From Emcibacter sp048269205 (lineage in GTDB: Bacteria > Pseudomonadota > Alphaproteobacteria > Sphingomonadales > Emcibacteraceae), in contig NZ_JBLXJC010000001.1 of assembly GCF_048269205.1 (NCBI RefSeq), forward strand, positions 1,550,001 to 1,614,000: 64,000 bases of DNA, given 5' to 3'. Shown one piece after another: positions 1 through 9,192 of this stretch. Under the pieces are notes generated by a model, which did not search any database, was not told the DNA's origin, and saw only the letters and a list, made by a program, of their open reading frames with translations. The number at the start of each line of letters is the position of its first letter. Positions within the stretch are counted from its first letter, which is position 1. Both the position numbers and the translations under genes were made by a program.

Positions 1-762
1 CCAAAGGGCATATTGCAGGCCGCCCATAAACATAACATTTGCCATCATATCCAGGCCGGTATCGAGGCGCGCCCCAAATGCCGTTTTTGTATAAGTGGAT
101 CTGGCGATCTCCCCATCGACACCATCAAGAACCGAGACAAGATGAAACAGCAGACAACCCCCGACAATGGCATAAGCCTTGTCGGACAAAAGAACCCACA
201 ACATCAGAAATGACAACACCCCGGTCACCCAGGTAAACATCATTGGTGAAAAACCGGCACGGGCCAGTTGCCGACTGATCATGCCTGACAGCGGCCGGTT
301 CAGGATCCTGGACACGATTCCATCTGTCTCTTTGGCGAGACTGCTGAAAATGATTTTCTCGAGGATGTTCCGACTATATTCTGAAACAGGATAACCGCCT
401 TCTGGGGAAAGGCTGCAATGACCGATAGCATGGATCACTGATTTTTTTAGAAAGGCGTCCGAATAAACAACATCGTCCCGGATTCTGAGGCAGGCAACAT
501 GAGGAAGCAGGTGTTTCTCCAACTGCTCTTCACTTTCCACAACAACGACCGTGCTCTGCTTTTCATTGGCTGTGACCACAAACCTGAGGGGAGCGTCACC
601 ACCCAGCTGGTAGATCACTTTCAGTTCCAGGTCACACAGCTGCTTGAGCAGACGATCCCTGACCGTCATATTAATCAGTGGCTTGTCACCATCACCGGTG
701 GAAATGATGCAAACCTGCACCTGCTTTATTTCCAATTGTGGTCCCGTTTCAGCACTACCCAT
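1..762 (-). CDS. CDP-alcohol phosphatidyltransferase family protein with N-terminal nucleotidyltransferase-like region (C-terminus cut by window edge)
   Basis: Transfers a phospho-alcohol head group from a CDP-linked donor; an integral membrane enzyme of the CDP-OH-P transferase family. Reading frame is open from an ATG at 760-762 to the window edge (254 residues). The family signature D-x2-DG-x2-AR-x8-G-x3-D-x3-D is complete around residues 212-237 (seen as DGVDGEIAR then G, D, D at the right spacing), in a hydrophobic region. The first ~120 residues are soluble and carry PLINMTVRDRLLKQL, which resembles the sugar-nucleotidyltransferase element near the N-terminus of bifunctional inositol-phosphate enzymes, but the GxGxR nucleotide loop is not seen, so that part may be inactive. 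ATG overlaps the end of the upstream flippase gene by 8 bases and has a GGAGG ribosome site inside that gene, so translation is probably coupled. The true substrate is unknown. Confidence 0.8.
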   Translation of the reverse strand, partial: MGSAETGPQLEIKQVQVCIISTGDGDKPLINMTVRDRLLKQLCDLELKVIYQLGGDAPLRFVVTANEKQSTVVVVESEEQLEKHLLPHVACLRIRDDVVYSDAFLKKSVIHAIGHCSLSPEGGYPVSEYSRNILEKIIFSSLAKETDGIVSRILNRPLSGMISRQLARAGFSPMMFTWVTGVLSFLMLWVLLSDKAYAIVGGCLLFHLVSVLDGVDGEIARSTYTKTAFGARLDTGLDMMANVMFMGGLQYALW

Positions 763-2266
763 TTCCCGTCCTCCCGACAGGCAAAAGATCTTTTATTTTG
801 GTTTTCTCATCGGCAGAAGAAAGCAGGTATATCGAAGTAAAATAGCTCGGAATGGCGATGAGTAATCCTGCAAGTATACCCTGTAGAGAGTTCAGGGGAA
901 TGAGCTGCGTGATCATACTCAATATTAAAACTACTACCACACCCGCACCAACTGGCCGGAGCATTCTAACATCAAGCGGGAATATTTTAAACACTCTCCT
1001 TACTGTGATAAGGCGCAGGATATTCATGACCACGTAGGTTATAAATATGCTGAGTGCCGCACCTTCTCCGCCATGGGCTTTGATCAACAGATAGCAGAGC
1101 CCCAGGTGAAACGGCAGCATGATAAAAATAATCACTGCATTTACAGATGGTTTTTTATACAGCAGAAGAAGTTCCGAGATGCCGAGGGATCCGTTCACCG
1201 CATCGCCCAGGATAATCAGTGAGAGGATCAGGCCGGCCACTGCAAAGTCGGGTCCAAAAAGCGACATGAGTGCCGAGCCAAAGAAAAACAGCAGGACAAC
1301 AATAATCACCTGGATCGATGCCATCCAGTAGCTGACCTGGGCCATTTCGCTAACGGTTTTCTTCAGATTGTCATTCTCTACCGACTGGGACAGGACAGGC
1401 TCCAGGATCGGATCAAAGCTCTGGCGGATCTTCTTGACTGTAGTCGCCACATTCAGGGCCATTCCGTAAATTCCCACTGTTGAGCTGGAGGTCAGAGAAG
1501 AAAGGAGGAATACATCGATACGCTGCAGGAAAAAATTACCAAGATCGTACACAGCCGTCGGCCCGGAAAAGGCCAGCATGGACCGGACCAGGCCGAAATC
1601 CGGGATGAAACCCTTGAAGTGGGAGAAGGTAAATATGCGGGAAAAACCGTATAGTGCCGAACTGAAAGACAATGTAATCATGAACAGGTAAGCAAACAGA
1701 AGCCCCTGCCCCTTCATCCCGAGGAAATACAGTAGGGTTCCGAAAATCAACAAACTGTAGGGCTCCATAATGCTTTTGGTGAAAATTTCATACCGCATCA
1801 GCCGGAAAGCCCGGGTTGAAGCCAGCAGAATTTCCGTCAGGGAGTAAAGCAGGATGGCGGGGGCCAGCATCAAGGCGGCAGTGGCCATTTCCTCACCGAA
1901 CAAGCCGCGGAGCAACGGGCTACCCAGATAGGTTGCCAATACAATCAGGGTGGCAAAACTCAGGACTATCATCAGGCAGTTGAGAACGGCCCGGCCGGCT
2001 TCCGGCATATTCCGGTCTTGTATATGGCCGTTGAGAAACTTGAAGATGGAGCGCTTGAAACCAAAAACAGCCAACACCGACAGGGTTTCCACATAGGTGA
2101 CGGCGAAAACAAACTGGCCGAAAATACCGGCACCATAAAGGTGCCCGGCAAGTAAAAGAAATGGCACCCTTGCGCCCAGCCGGATCAGAAAGCCGCCGAA
2201 GTTGGCGCCTGCTCCTTTGGCGATATCCCTTTTGTTACTCGAAGTGGCTTCAGCCGCGTTGTTCAA
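755..2266 (-). CDS. MOP-superfamily flippase / polysaccharide biosynthesis membrane protein (Wzx-like)
   Basis: A 503-residue, almost wholly hydrophobic protein with about 12-14 predicted membrane segments, beginning after a short polar N-terminus (GANFGGFLIRLGARVPF). This start pattern, the length and the evenly spaced helices fit the oligosaccharide/lipid flippase branch of the MOP superfamily, which moves lipid-linked glycans across the inner membrane. The start chosen is TTG at 2264-2266 because no ATG or GTG precedes the first conserved stretch; the ribosome site is weak (AAAGG about 19 bases upstream), so the exact start is uncertain. The gene overlaps the downstream CDP-alcohol phosphatidyltransferase by 8 bases. 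The pair suggests flipping and synthesis of an unusual lipid or glycolipid head group, which is inference only. Confidence 0.8.
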   Translation of the reverse strand: MNNAAEATSSNKRDIAKGAGANFGGFLIRLGARVPFLLLAGHLYGAGIFGQFVFAVTYVETLSVLAVFGFKRSIFKFLNGHIQDRNMPEAGRAVLNCLMIVLSFATLIVLATYLGSPLLRGLFGEEMATAALMLAPAILLYSLTEILLASTRAFRLMRYEIFTKSIMEPYSLLIFGTLLYFLGMKGQGLLFAYLFMITLSFSSALYGFSRIFTFSHFKGFIPDFGLVRSMLAFSGPTAVYDLGNFFLQRIDVFLLSSLTSSSTVGIYGMALNVATTVKKIRQSFDPILEPVLSQSVENDNLKKTVSEMAQVSYWMASIQVIIVVLLFFFGSALMSLFGPDFAVAGLILSLIILGDAVNGSLGISELLLLYKKPSVNAVIIFIMLPFHLGLCYLLIKAHGGEGAALSIFITYVVMNILRLITVRRVFKIFPLDVRMLRPVGAGVVVVLILSMITQLIPLNSLQGILAGLLIAIPSYFTSIYLLSSADEKTKIKDLLPVGRTGNG

Positions 2267-2343
2267 CCGGAAACTTTCAATTACCTTTGTTGTGGTCAGC
2301 TAAATGTTGCATGAAAAACCGGGAAAATAAAGCCCCGCTTCAT

Positions 2344-2775
2344 TCACTCTTGGTAAAGCTGGTGAGCCCGCTTCTCAAAGGCCTGGATCATATGGCTGAC
2401 AGCTTCAGAAAAAAGTGCGCCAACCATTTTCTCGAACAACCGGTTTTTGAATTCGAAATCCACCAGGAAATCGATATGGCAGCCGCCATCTTCTTTTTGG
2501 GTGAACTCCCAGCGGTTGACCAGATATTTAAGCGGCCCCTTGACGTACTTCACCTCAATGACATTTTCTCCCAGATGCACGTGAGAGGTAAAACGTTCCC
2601 GGAACATCTTGAAGCCGATGATCAGGTCAGCATGAAAATCTTTATCTTTCTGGTTATACACACGCGTTCCCTGGCACCAGGGCAGGAATTCCTGATAGGA
2701 GCCCACATCGGCCACCAGATCATACATTTGTTCCGTCCGATACGGCAGATCGCGCTTGTCCTCAAATCTGGGCAT
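2344..2775 (-). CDS. coq10: Coenzyme Q-binding START-domain protein (COQ10/RatA family)
   Basis: A 143-residue single-domain protein of the polyketide cyclase/START fold. The opening PYRTEQMYDLVADVGSYQEF and the central FLPWCQGTRV are typical of COQ10/YfjG (RatA) proteins, which bind ubiquinone or its precursors and aid respiratory electron transfer. It begins inside the stop codon of lipA (TGATG, one-base overlap), so it is translated as the last gene of the pyruvate dehydrogenase-lipoate operon, the usual place for this gene in alphaproteobacteria. The alternative RatA toxin label given to the family is less likely in this setting. Confidence 0.88.
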   Translation of the reverse strand: MPRFEDKRDLPYRTEQMYDLVADVGSYQEFLPWCQGTRVYNQKDKDFHADLIIGFKMFRERFTSHVHLGENVIEVKYVKGPLKYLVNRWEFTQKEDGGCHIDFLVDFEFKNRLFEKMVGALFSEAVSHMIQAFEKRAHQLYQE

Positions 2776-3797
2776 CAGTCTTTGGCAGAATCCGACTGGT
2801 TGGGGTTGAGCCGGGCCATCTCCTCGATGTCCACCGGTGCGTCGCCTGCCCTCAGGGCCCTGGCCCCTTCTTTGGCAAGCTTCTCCTCCCGCGCCGCTTT
2901 CAGCTTTTCAAAGTCAGATCCGGCATGATGTGAAGAACGGGTCAGCGGAGAAGCAGAAACCATCAGAAAACCCTTGGTTTTCGCAATCCGGGCGTACCCG
3001 GCAAAATCATCAGGTTTGATAAATTCCTCGACCTTGGCGTGACGCGGTGTCGGTTGCAGGTACTGGCCAATCGTAATGAAATCAATATTTGCGGACCGCA
3101 TGTCGTCCATCACCTGGTGAACTTCCTGCTTTGTCTCCCCCAGTCCAACCATGATGCCGGACTTGGTGAAAATGGTAGGATCCACCTCTTTCACCCGGTC
3201 CAGAAGTCTGAGCGAATGATAATAACGCGCGCCTGGACGGATACGGGTATAGTTGCGCGGCACCGTTTCCAGATTGTGATTGAACACATCGGGCCGGGCC
3301 TCGATGACCTTTTCCAGTGCCCCGGGTTTATTGCGGAAGTCGGGGGTCAGGATTTCAATGGTGGTATCCGGTGCCTCTTCACGAAGTCTTTGAATCACTT
3401 TCACGAACTGATCGGCACCACCGTCATCCAGATCGTCCCGGTCCACTGATGTGATCACGATATGATTGAGCCCCATCTTGCCCGCGGCAATGGCGACATT
3501 GTCGGGCTCGAAAGGATCCACCGGATTACCCTTACCGGTTTTGATGTTGCAGAAAGCGCAGGCCCGGGTGCAGGTATCGCCTAGGATCATCACCGTGGCA
3601 TGTTTTTTTTCCCAGCATTCACCGATATTGGGACAGGCGGCTTCCTGACAGACCGTATGAAGGTTCAGGTCCTTCATCATTTTACGGGTGTCATGATAAC
3701 CTTTAGAGACCGGTGCCTTGACCCGAATCCAGTCCGGCTTGCGCAAACGGCTCTCATTGTCCCTGATCGGGGTGACTTTATCGCTTTCACTGCTCAC
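2775..3797 (-). CDS. lipA: Lipoyl synthase
   Basis: Radical-SAM enzyme that inserts two sulfurs into protein-bound octanoyl groups to make lipoate on the E2 and E1-beta lipoyl domains encoded just upstream. Both iron-sulfur cluster motifs are visible: the auxiliary cluster C50-x4-C55-x5-C61 (CQEAACPNIGEC) and the radical-SAM C76-x3-C80-x2-C83 (CTRACAFC). The 340-residue length includes a charged C-terminal tail after the conserved SPLTRSSHHA serine region. It follows lpd by 34 bases and overlaps coq10 by one base. Placing lipA in the same operon as its protein substrates fits its role. Confidence 0.97.
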   Translation of the reverse strand: MSSESDKVTPIRDNESRLRKPDWIRVKAPVSKGYHDTRKMMKDLNLHTVCQEAACPNIGECWEKKHATVMILGDTCTRACAFCNIKTGKGNPVDPFEPDNVAIAAGKMGLNHIVITSVDRDDLDDGGADQFVKVIQRLREEAPDTTIEILTPDFRNKPGALEKVIEARPDVFNHNLETVPRNYTRIRPGARYYHSLRLLDRVKEVDPTIFTKSGIMVGLGETKQEVHQVMDDMRSANIDFITIGQYLQPTPRHAKVEEFIKPDDFAGYARIAKTKGFLMVSASPLTRSSHHAGSDFEKLKAAREEKLAKEGARALRAGDAPVDIEEMARLNPNQSDSAKD

Positions 3798-3831
3798 AAT
3801 GACATATCCTGTTCAGCTTTCCTGTACGGCC

Positions 3832-5253
3832 CTAAAAATGTATGGCTTTGCCGTAAGCGTCAAGCACTGATTCATGCATCATTTCCGAAAGGGTCGGATG
3901 CGGGAAGACGGTATGCATCAGTTCGGCTTCTGTTGTCTCCAGTGTGCGGGCCACCACATAGCCCTGGATCAGCTCGGTCACTTCCGCCCCTACCATATGG
4001 GCGCCCAGCAGTTCGCCGGTCTTTTCGTCAAAAATAGTCTTGATCAAACCTTCCGCCTCACCCAGGGCAATGGCCTTGCCGTTACCAATGAAGGGGAAAC
4101 TTCCCACTTTGATCTTGAGACCTTTTTCCTTGGCCGCCTTTTCAGTGAGGCCGACACTGGCCACCTGCGGACGGCAATAGGTACAGCCCGGAATATTGGA
4201 CTTGTCCATGGGATGCAGGTCTTTGATCTCCTTGTTACCGAGATCCTTGGCGATTTTCTCCACGGCGATAACACCTTCATGGCTGGCCTTGTGGGCCAAC
4301 CAGGGCGCGCCGGTCAGGTCACCGATGGCATAGATACCCTTAACGCCGGTAAAGCCCCACTCGTCAGTGACTACATGGCCGCGGTCGACCCTGATGCCGT
4401 TTTCCTCGAGCCCGATGCCTTCCACATTGCCGGTAATACCGATGGCGAGAATGACTTTCTCCACCTCGATGGTCTGGGCCTTGCCGGATTTATCCTCGAC
4501 GGTGCAGACCACAGAGTTTTTCTTCTTGTCCAGTTTGGTCACCGAGGCTTCGGTCATCAGTTTCAGGCCCTGCGCCTTGAAAGACTTGGCGGCAAAGGCG
4601 GAGATTTCCTCATCCTCCACCGGCAACACCCGGTCCATCATTTCCACCACAGTCACGTCGGCGCCGAACTCGTTATAGAAACTGGCGAATTCAATACCGA
4701 TGGCGCCGGAACCGATTACCAGCATGGATTTCGGCATTTCTTTTGGGGTCATGGCGTGTTTGTAGGTCCAGACCTGTTCGCCGTCGGCTTTCAGGTGCGG
4801 CAATTCCCGCGCCCGGGCACCGGTGGCAAGAATGATATGGCCGGCTTCGACGTCAGCCACCTTCTTACCGTCCTTTTCGACGGAAATATGTCCTGGCTTG
4901 ACCAGCTTGCCATAGCCATCGAAGACAGTGACCTTGTTCTTTTTCATCAGGCCTTTGACGCCTGAATTCAGCTGCTTTGCCACACCCCGGCTGCGCTTGA
5001 TCACTGCCTCCATGTCAAAGCCGACATTGTCCGCCTTCAGGCCGTAATCAGCCGCATGTTTCATATTGTGATAGACCTCGGCAGACCGAAGCAATGCCTT
5101 GGTCGGGATACATCCCCAGTTGAGGCAGATGCCGCCAAGGTGTTCCGCTTCCACAAGTGCCGTTTGCAGGCCAAGCTGAGCGGCCCGGATTGCCGCCACA
5201 TAACCGCCGGGACCGCCGCCCACGACAACAAGATCAAATTTCTGTGCAGACAT
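3832..5253 (-). CDS. lpd: Dihydrolipoyl dehydrogenase (E3 of pyruvate dehydrogenase)
   Basis: FAD flavoprotein that reoxidises dihydrolipoyl groups using NAD+. The 473-residue protein has the N-terminal FAD-binding GGGPGGY loop (residues 12-18), the redox-active disulfide C43-LNWG-C48, a second GSGAIGIE dinucleotide loop for NAD in the middle, and the C-terminal catalytic His-Glu pair in HPTLSE (about H452 and E457). It lies 11 bases downstream of pdhC and 34 upstream of lipA. It may also serve 2-oxoglutarate dehydrogenase, which is not in this window. Confidence 0.97.
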   Translation of the reverse strand: MSAQKFDLVVVGGGPGGYVAAIRAAQLGLQTALVEAEHLGGICLNWGCIPTKALLRSAEVYHNMKHAADYGLKADNVGFDMEAVIKRSRGVAKQLNSGVKGLMKKNKVTVFDGYGKLVKPGHISVEKDGKKVADVEAGHIILATGARARELPHLKADGEQVWTYKHAMTPKEMPKSMLVIGSGAIGIEFASFYNEFGADVTVVEMMDRVLPVEDEEISAFAAKSFKAQGLKLMTEASVTKLDKKKNSVVCTVEDKSGKAQTIEVEKVILAIGITGNVEGIGLEENGIRVDRGHVVTDEWGFTGVKGIYAIGDLTGAPWLAHKASHEGVIAVEKIAKDLGNKEIKDLHPMDKSNIPGCTYCRPQVASVGLTEKAAKEKGLKIKVGSFPFIGNGKAIALGEAEGLIKTIFDEKTGELLGAHMVGAEVTELIQGYVVARTLETTEAELMHTVFPHPTLSEMMHESVLDAYGKAIHF

Positions 5254-5264
5254 GTCGGTCTCTC

Positions 5265-6536
5265 CTAGAGCAGCATCGTGGTAGGTGTTTCAAGGAACAT
5301 CTTCAGGGCTTCGAGGAACCTGGCCCCCACGGCCCCGTCAATGGCCCGGTGATCACAAGCCAAGTTCACGGACATAACCGTTGCCGGCACCACCTGACCA
5401 CCTTTGATCACGGCCCGCTGTTCCCCGCTGCCCACGGCCAGGATTGCCGCCTGTGGCGGATTAATCACGGCCTGGAACTGCTTGATGCCGAACATGCCCA
5501 GGTTGGAAACCGAGAATGTCCCGCCCTGGTAATCTTCCGGCATCAGCTTGCCGTCGCGGGCCTTCTTGGCCAGTTCCTTGGTTTCCTCGGAAATCTGGCG
5601 AAGGCCTTTATGTTCGGCCCCGCGAATGACCGGGGTCACCAGCCCGCCGTCAATTGCGACGGCCACGGAAACATCGGCGCGTTCATATTGACGCATCACA
5701 TCGCCGCCGAATTGTACATTGGCTTCCGGCACCTTCTTCAGGGCCAGGGCACAGGCGCGAATGATAAAATCGTTCACCGACAGCTTGAAGTCATCGCCAC
5801 CAACAACATTAAGCTGCTTACGGGCTTCCAGGAGGTTATCCAGCTCAATATCAATACCCAGATAGAAATGGGGCACATTCTGCTTGGATTCAGTCAGGCG
5901 CTTGGCAATGGTCTTGCGCATACTGGAGAGCTTGACTTCGTGATAAGGGGCATCGCCTTCCATAACAGCACCGGCCATGACACCAGCCGCCGCAGCAGGC
6001 TTGGCGGACGGTGTAAAGCCTTCCACATCCCGTTTGACAATCCGGCCGTGCGGCCCGCTGCCTGGGATATCGCCAATATTAATACCCTGCTGCTCGGCAA
6101 GCCTGCGGGCCAAAGGTGAGGCAAATACCCGACCACCTGTTGGCGGTGCAGCAGGTTTCGCTGGCGATGGCGATGCCGGCGCAGATGCCACTGAAGCCGG
6201 AGCGGCTGCAGGTGTTGGTTCCGGTGTCTTGGCAGCAGGCGCAGGGGCTGGGGCTGGAGAGGCACTATATCCTTCCAGCGCAGAAGCATCTTCGCCTTCC
6301 TCTAGCAAAAGACCGATCAGTTCGCCGACCTTCACTTCCTCTGTGCCTTCGGGGATAAGGATTTTACCCATCACACCTTCATCGATGCTTTCAAATTCCA
6401 TGGTTGCTTTGTCTGTTTCGATTTCCGCCAGGATGGTGCCGCTTTCGACGGCGTCGCCTTCCTTGACGGACCATGTGGCCAGGGTCCCGCTTTCCATGGT
6501 CGGGGACAGGGCCGGCATACGTAGTTCGATTGGCAT
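5265..6536 (-). CDS. pdhC: Pyruvate dehydrogenase complex dihydrolipoyl acetyltransferase (E2)
   Basis: Core acetyltransferase that moves the acetyl group from lipoate to CoA. Domain order in 423 residues: one lipoyl domain (lipoylated lysine in TDKATME, about K43), an Ala/Pro-rich flexible linker (about 80-135), a peripheral subunit-binding domain (about 138-172, ASPLARRLA...GSGPHGRI), then the catalytic domain ending in the DHRAIDGA motif (H396, D400) and the usual TMLL C-terminus. Gap of 13 bases to pdhB. One lipoyl domain here plus one on E1-beta is the arrangement known from alphaproteobacteria. Confidence 0.97.
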   Translation of the reverse strand: MPIELRMPALSPTMESGTLATWSVKEGDAVESGTILAEIETDKATMEFESIDEGVMGKILIPEGTEEVKVGELIGLLLEEGEDASALEGYSASPAPAPAPAAKTPEPTPAAAPASVASAPASPSPAKPAAPPTGGRVFASPLARRLAEQQGINIGDIPGSGPHGRIVKRDVEGFTPSAKPAAAAGVMAGAVMEGDAPYHEVKLSSMRKTIAKRLTESKQNVPHFYLGIDIELDNLLEARKQLNVVGGDDFKLSVNDFIIRACALALKKVPEANVQFGGDVMRQYERADVSVAVAIDGGLVTPVIRGAEHKGLRQISEETKELAKKARDGKLMPEDYQGGTFSVSNLGMFGIKQFQAVINPPQAAILAVGSGEQRAVIKGGQVVPATVMSVNLACDHRAIDGAVGARFLEALKMFLETPTTMLL

Positions 6537-6549
6537 GTCTTCTCTCCCC

Positions 6550-7929
6550 TCAGTCTTTGTAGCAAACGGCTTTGGCGGCCTTGACCACCTTGTCCGAATT
6601 TACAAGAGCAAGTTTTTCCAGATTGGCCGCATAGGGCATGGGAACATCTTCGTTGGCGCATCGGGCAACCGGCGCATCCAGATAATCAAAGGCTTCTTCC
6701 ATGATACGGGCGGAAAGTTCCGCCGTGACACCACAGTTGGACCAGCCTTCCTCGACGCAGACGACCCGGTTGGTTTTCTGCACCGATTTGATCACGGTTT
6801 CCATATCCAGTGGCCTGATGGTACGAAGATCGATAACCTCTGCGCTGATCCCCTCTTCCGCCAGTTTATCTGCGGCGGCCAGGGATTCACGGACACCAAT
6901 GGAATAGCTGACGATGGTCACGTCGCTGCCTTCCCGGGCCACCTTGGCCTTGCCGATAGGCACCACATAGTCCTCCACATCGGGCACTTCGAAGCTGGCG
7001 CCGTAAAGAATTTCATTTTCCAGGAAAATCACCGGGTTCGGATTGCGGATAGCCGCCTTCAGAAGCCCTTTGCAGTCTGCAGCATCATGGGGCGCGACCA
7101 CAATCAGGCCGGGTACATGGGCATACCATGAGGCATAGTTCTGACTATGCTGCGCCGCCACCCGGGCCGCCGCACCGTTCGGGCCGCGGAACACCATGGG
7201 ACAACGGATCTGACCGCCGGACATATAGTTGGTCTTGCCGGCAGAGTTGATGATCTGGTCAATGGCCTGCATGGCGAAGTTGAAGGTCATGAACTCGACC
7301 ACAGGCTTGAGGCCCGCCATGGCGGCCCCTACCCCGAGCCCGGCAAAGCCGTGTTCCGTGATCGGCGTATCAATGACCCTTTTCGGGCCAAACTCATCGA
7401 GCAAACCCTGGGTGACCTTATAGGCGCCCTGATATTCGGCTACCTCTTCGCCCATGACAAAGACGTCACCATCTTTACGCATTTCCTCCGCCATGGCGTC
7501 ACGAAGCGCCTCACGGACGGTCATTTTGGAAAAGGTCGTTCCGGCCGGAAGGTCCTTTTCTTCAGGCGCCAGTGAAACCGGGGCGGAAGTTGCAGGCGCA
7601 GCTGATGTGTCTGCCGATTCTGAAACCGAGGCAGTGGGCGCAGCGGTCGGGGTAGCAGACATATGATCGAGCGCGGAGGCATCCTCTCCCTCTTCCAGCA
7701 GAACGGCGATCCGGGTCCCTACAGCCACTTCTTCGGTCCCTTCAGACACGAAAATCTTACCGACAACACCTTCCTCGTCGGTTTCAAGCTCCATTGTCGC
7801 TTTGTCTGTTTCAATTTCAGCAAGCACGTCACCGGCGGAGACCTTGTCTCCCTCTTTGACATTCCATTTTGCGATTGTCCCGTTTTCCATGGTCGGCGAC
7901 ATTGCGGGAAGTAAAATTTCAATGCTCAT
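6550..7929 (-). CDS. pdhB: Pyruvate dehydrogenase E1 component subunit beta with fused lipoyl domain
   Basis: Beta half of the thiamine-dependent E1. Residues 1-80 form a complete lipoyl domain (TDKATMELE, lysine about 43), followed by an Ala/Pro/Ser linker (about 85-130) and the transketolase-like pyrimidine and C-terminal domains (MTVREALRDAMAEEM onward, with EGWSNCGVTAEL near the end). The total of 459 residues is about 130 more than a plain E1-beta, which the fused lipoyl domain explains. This fusion is known in alphaproteobacteria and is not a novelty. Fifteen bases separate it from pdhA. Confidence 0.97.
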   Translation of the reverse strand: MSIEILLPAMSPTMENGTIAKWNVKEGDKVSAGDVLAEIETDKATMELETDEEGVVGKIFVSEGTEEVAVGTRIAVLLEEGEDASALDHMSATPTAAPTASVSESADTSAAPATSAPVSLAPEEKDLPAGTTFSKMTVREALRDAMAEEMRKDGDVFVMGEEVAEYQGAYKVTQGLLDEFGPKRVIDTPITEHGFAGLGVGAAMAGLKPVVEFMTFNFAMQAIDQIINSAGKTNYMSGGQIRCPMVFRGPNGAAARVAAQHSQNYASWYAHVPGLIVVAPHDAADCKGLLKAAIRNPNPVIFLENEILYGASFEVPDVEDYVVPIGKAKVAREGSDVTIVSYSIGVRESLAAADKLAEEGISAEVIDLRTIRPLDMETVIKSVQKTNRVVCVEEGWSNCGVTAELSARIMEEAFDYLDAPVARCANEDVPMPYAANLEKLALVNSDKVVKAAKAVCYKD

Positions 7930-7943
7930 TTCTGTCTTCCTTC

Positions 7944-9005
7944 TTATTCTGCAGCCAGCACATCGGTGTAAAGTTCGGACGGATCGGGTTCCGGGCTTTC
8001 CTGGGCAAAGGTTGCTGCCTCGGCCACAGTCGCCTTGATCTCCTTGTCGATGGCCTTGAGATCGTCTTCGGTCACCTTTTTACTGTCCAGCAGGCGTTGC
8101 TTGACCTGGTCGATAGGGTCATGTTCCGCGCGCATTTTCTGTACTTCTTCCTTGGAGCGGTATTTAGCCGGATCCGACATGGAGTGCCCGCGATAACGGT
8201 AGGTCTTCATCTCAAGCAGGATCGGGCCCTTGCCGCTGCGACACCATTCGACAGCCCGGCCGGCGGCTTCCTTGACCGCAAGCACATTCATGCCGTCCAC
8301 AGCCTCGCCCGGAATTTTGAAGCTCTCACCGCGTTTGTGCAGCTCGGTTTCGGATGAAGCGCGTCTCACAGCGGTACCCATGGCGTACTGGTTGTTTTCA
8401 ATTACAAAAATAACCGGCAAGCTCCAGAGCTCGGCCATATTGAATGCCTCGTAAACCTGTCCCTGGTTAACCGCCCCGTCACCGAAATAGACCACGGACA
8501 CATTGTCGTTGCCGCGATACTGGTGAGCAAAGGCAAGTCCGGCGCCGATTGGCACCTGGGCTGCGACAATCCCGTGACCGCCATAAAAACCATGCTCCAC
8601 ACTGAACATATGCATGGAACCGCCTTTGCCTTTCGAAATGCCGCCGGCCCGGCCGGTGAGCTCGGCCAGAATTTCCTTGGGATCTATACCACAGGCGATC
8701 ATATGCGCATGATCGCGATAACTGGTGATGATGCTGTCACCCTCTTTCAAGGACGCCTGGATGCCGGTCACAACCGCTTCCTGTCCGATATAAAGATGAC
8801 AGAAACCACCAATCAGGCCCATGCCATACATTTGGCCCGCCTTTTCCTCGAACCTGCGCATCAGCAACATGTCGCGGTAATATTTCGTCAGTTCCTCGTG
8901 ACTGGCAGCATATTCCTTTTTGGAGGAAGACCTGCTACGAGCCCTGCGCGTTGGTTTAGGGGGAGTTTTTGCCCCGCTTTTTCGGGGGGAGACATCTTTC
9001 ACCAT
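7944..9005 (-). CDS. pdhA: Pyruvate dehydrogenase E1 component subunit alpha
   Basis: Decarboxylating subunit of E1. The thiamine diphosphate motif begins GDGAVNQG (about 175-182) and closes at ENNQ (about 203-206); the loop RYRGHSMSDPAKYR that orders on cofactor binding is also present. The N-terminal 30 residues are strikingly rich in Lys, Arg, Ser and Pro and probably disordered. First gene of the pdhA-B-C-lpd-lipA-coq10 run. An AT-rich 187-base leader lies upstream and contains a hairpin with a T-run that probably ends the preceding transcript, so pdhA is expected to have its own promoter. Confidence 0.97.
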   Translation of the reverse strand: MVKDVSPRKSGAKTPPKPTRRARSRSSSKKEYAASHEELTKYYRDMLLMRRFEEKAGQMYGMGLIGGFCHLYIGQEAVVTGIQASLKEGDSIITSYRDHAHMIACGIDPKEILAELTGRAGGISKGKGGSMHMFSVEHGFYGGHGIVAAQVPIGAGLAFAHQYRGNDNVSVVYFGDGAVNQGQVYEAFNMAELWSLPVIFVIENNQYAMGTAVRRASSETELHKRGESFKIPGEAVDGMNVLAVKEAAGRAVEWCRSGKGPILLEMKTYRYRGHSMSDPAKYRSKEEVQKMRAEHDPIDQVKQRLLDSKKVTEDDLKAIDKEIKATVAEAATFAQESPEPDPSELYTDVLAAE

Positions 9006-9080
9006 GTTTCAAGCCTATATTTTCAAGTTTTTACAACTTCTGTTTACAATAATAATTGTTAAAAGTTATTGAAAAACAAG

Positions 9081-9117
9081 AAAAAAACAGAATTAACCTT
9101 AAAATGATTAATTCTGT
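9081..9117 (-). terminator. Rho-independent terminator after the ftsB-like gene
   Basis: Perfect 10-bp inverted repeat (ACAGAATTAA at 9087-9096 and its complement at 9108-9117, 11-base loop), followed on the minus strand by seven T residues (9081-9087). It lies between the ftsB-like gene and pdhA and separates the two transcripts. The stem is AT-rich, so it may be leaky. Confidence 0.65.
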
Positions 9118-9192
9118 GCAGGTGCAGCAAAACCGCACATTATTCTGTCAAAGTATTAATTTCAGAATTTAGGGCGGTATATTATAATAAAA

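Noticed and set aside
3874..4965. 363-codon plus-strand frame
   Set aside because: Antisense shadow of lpd.
6550..7929. E1-beta with fused lipoyl domain as a novelty
   Set aside because: Established in alphaproteobacterial pyruvate dehydrogenases.
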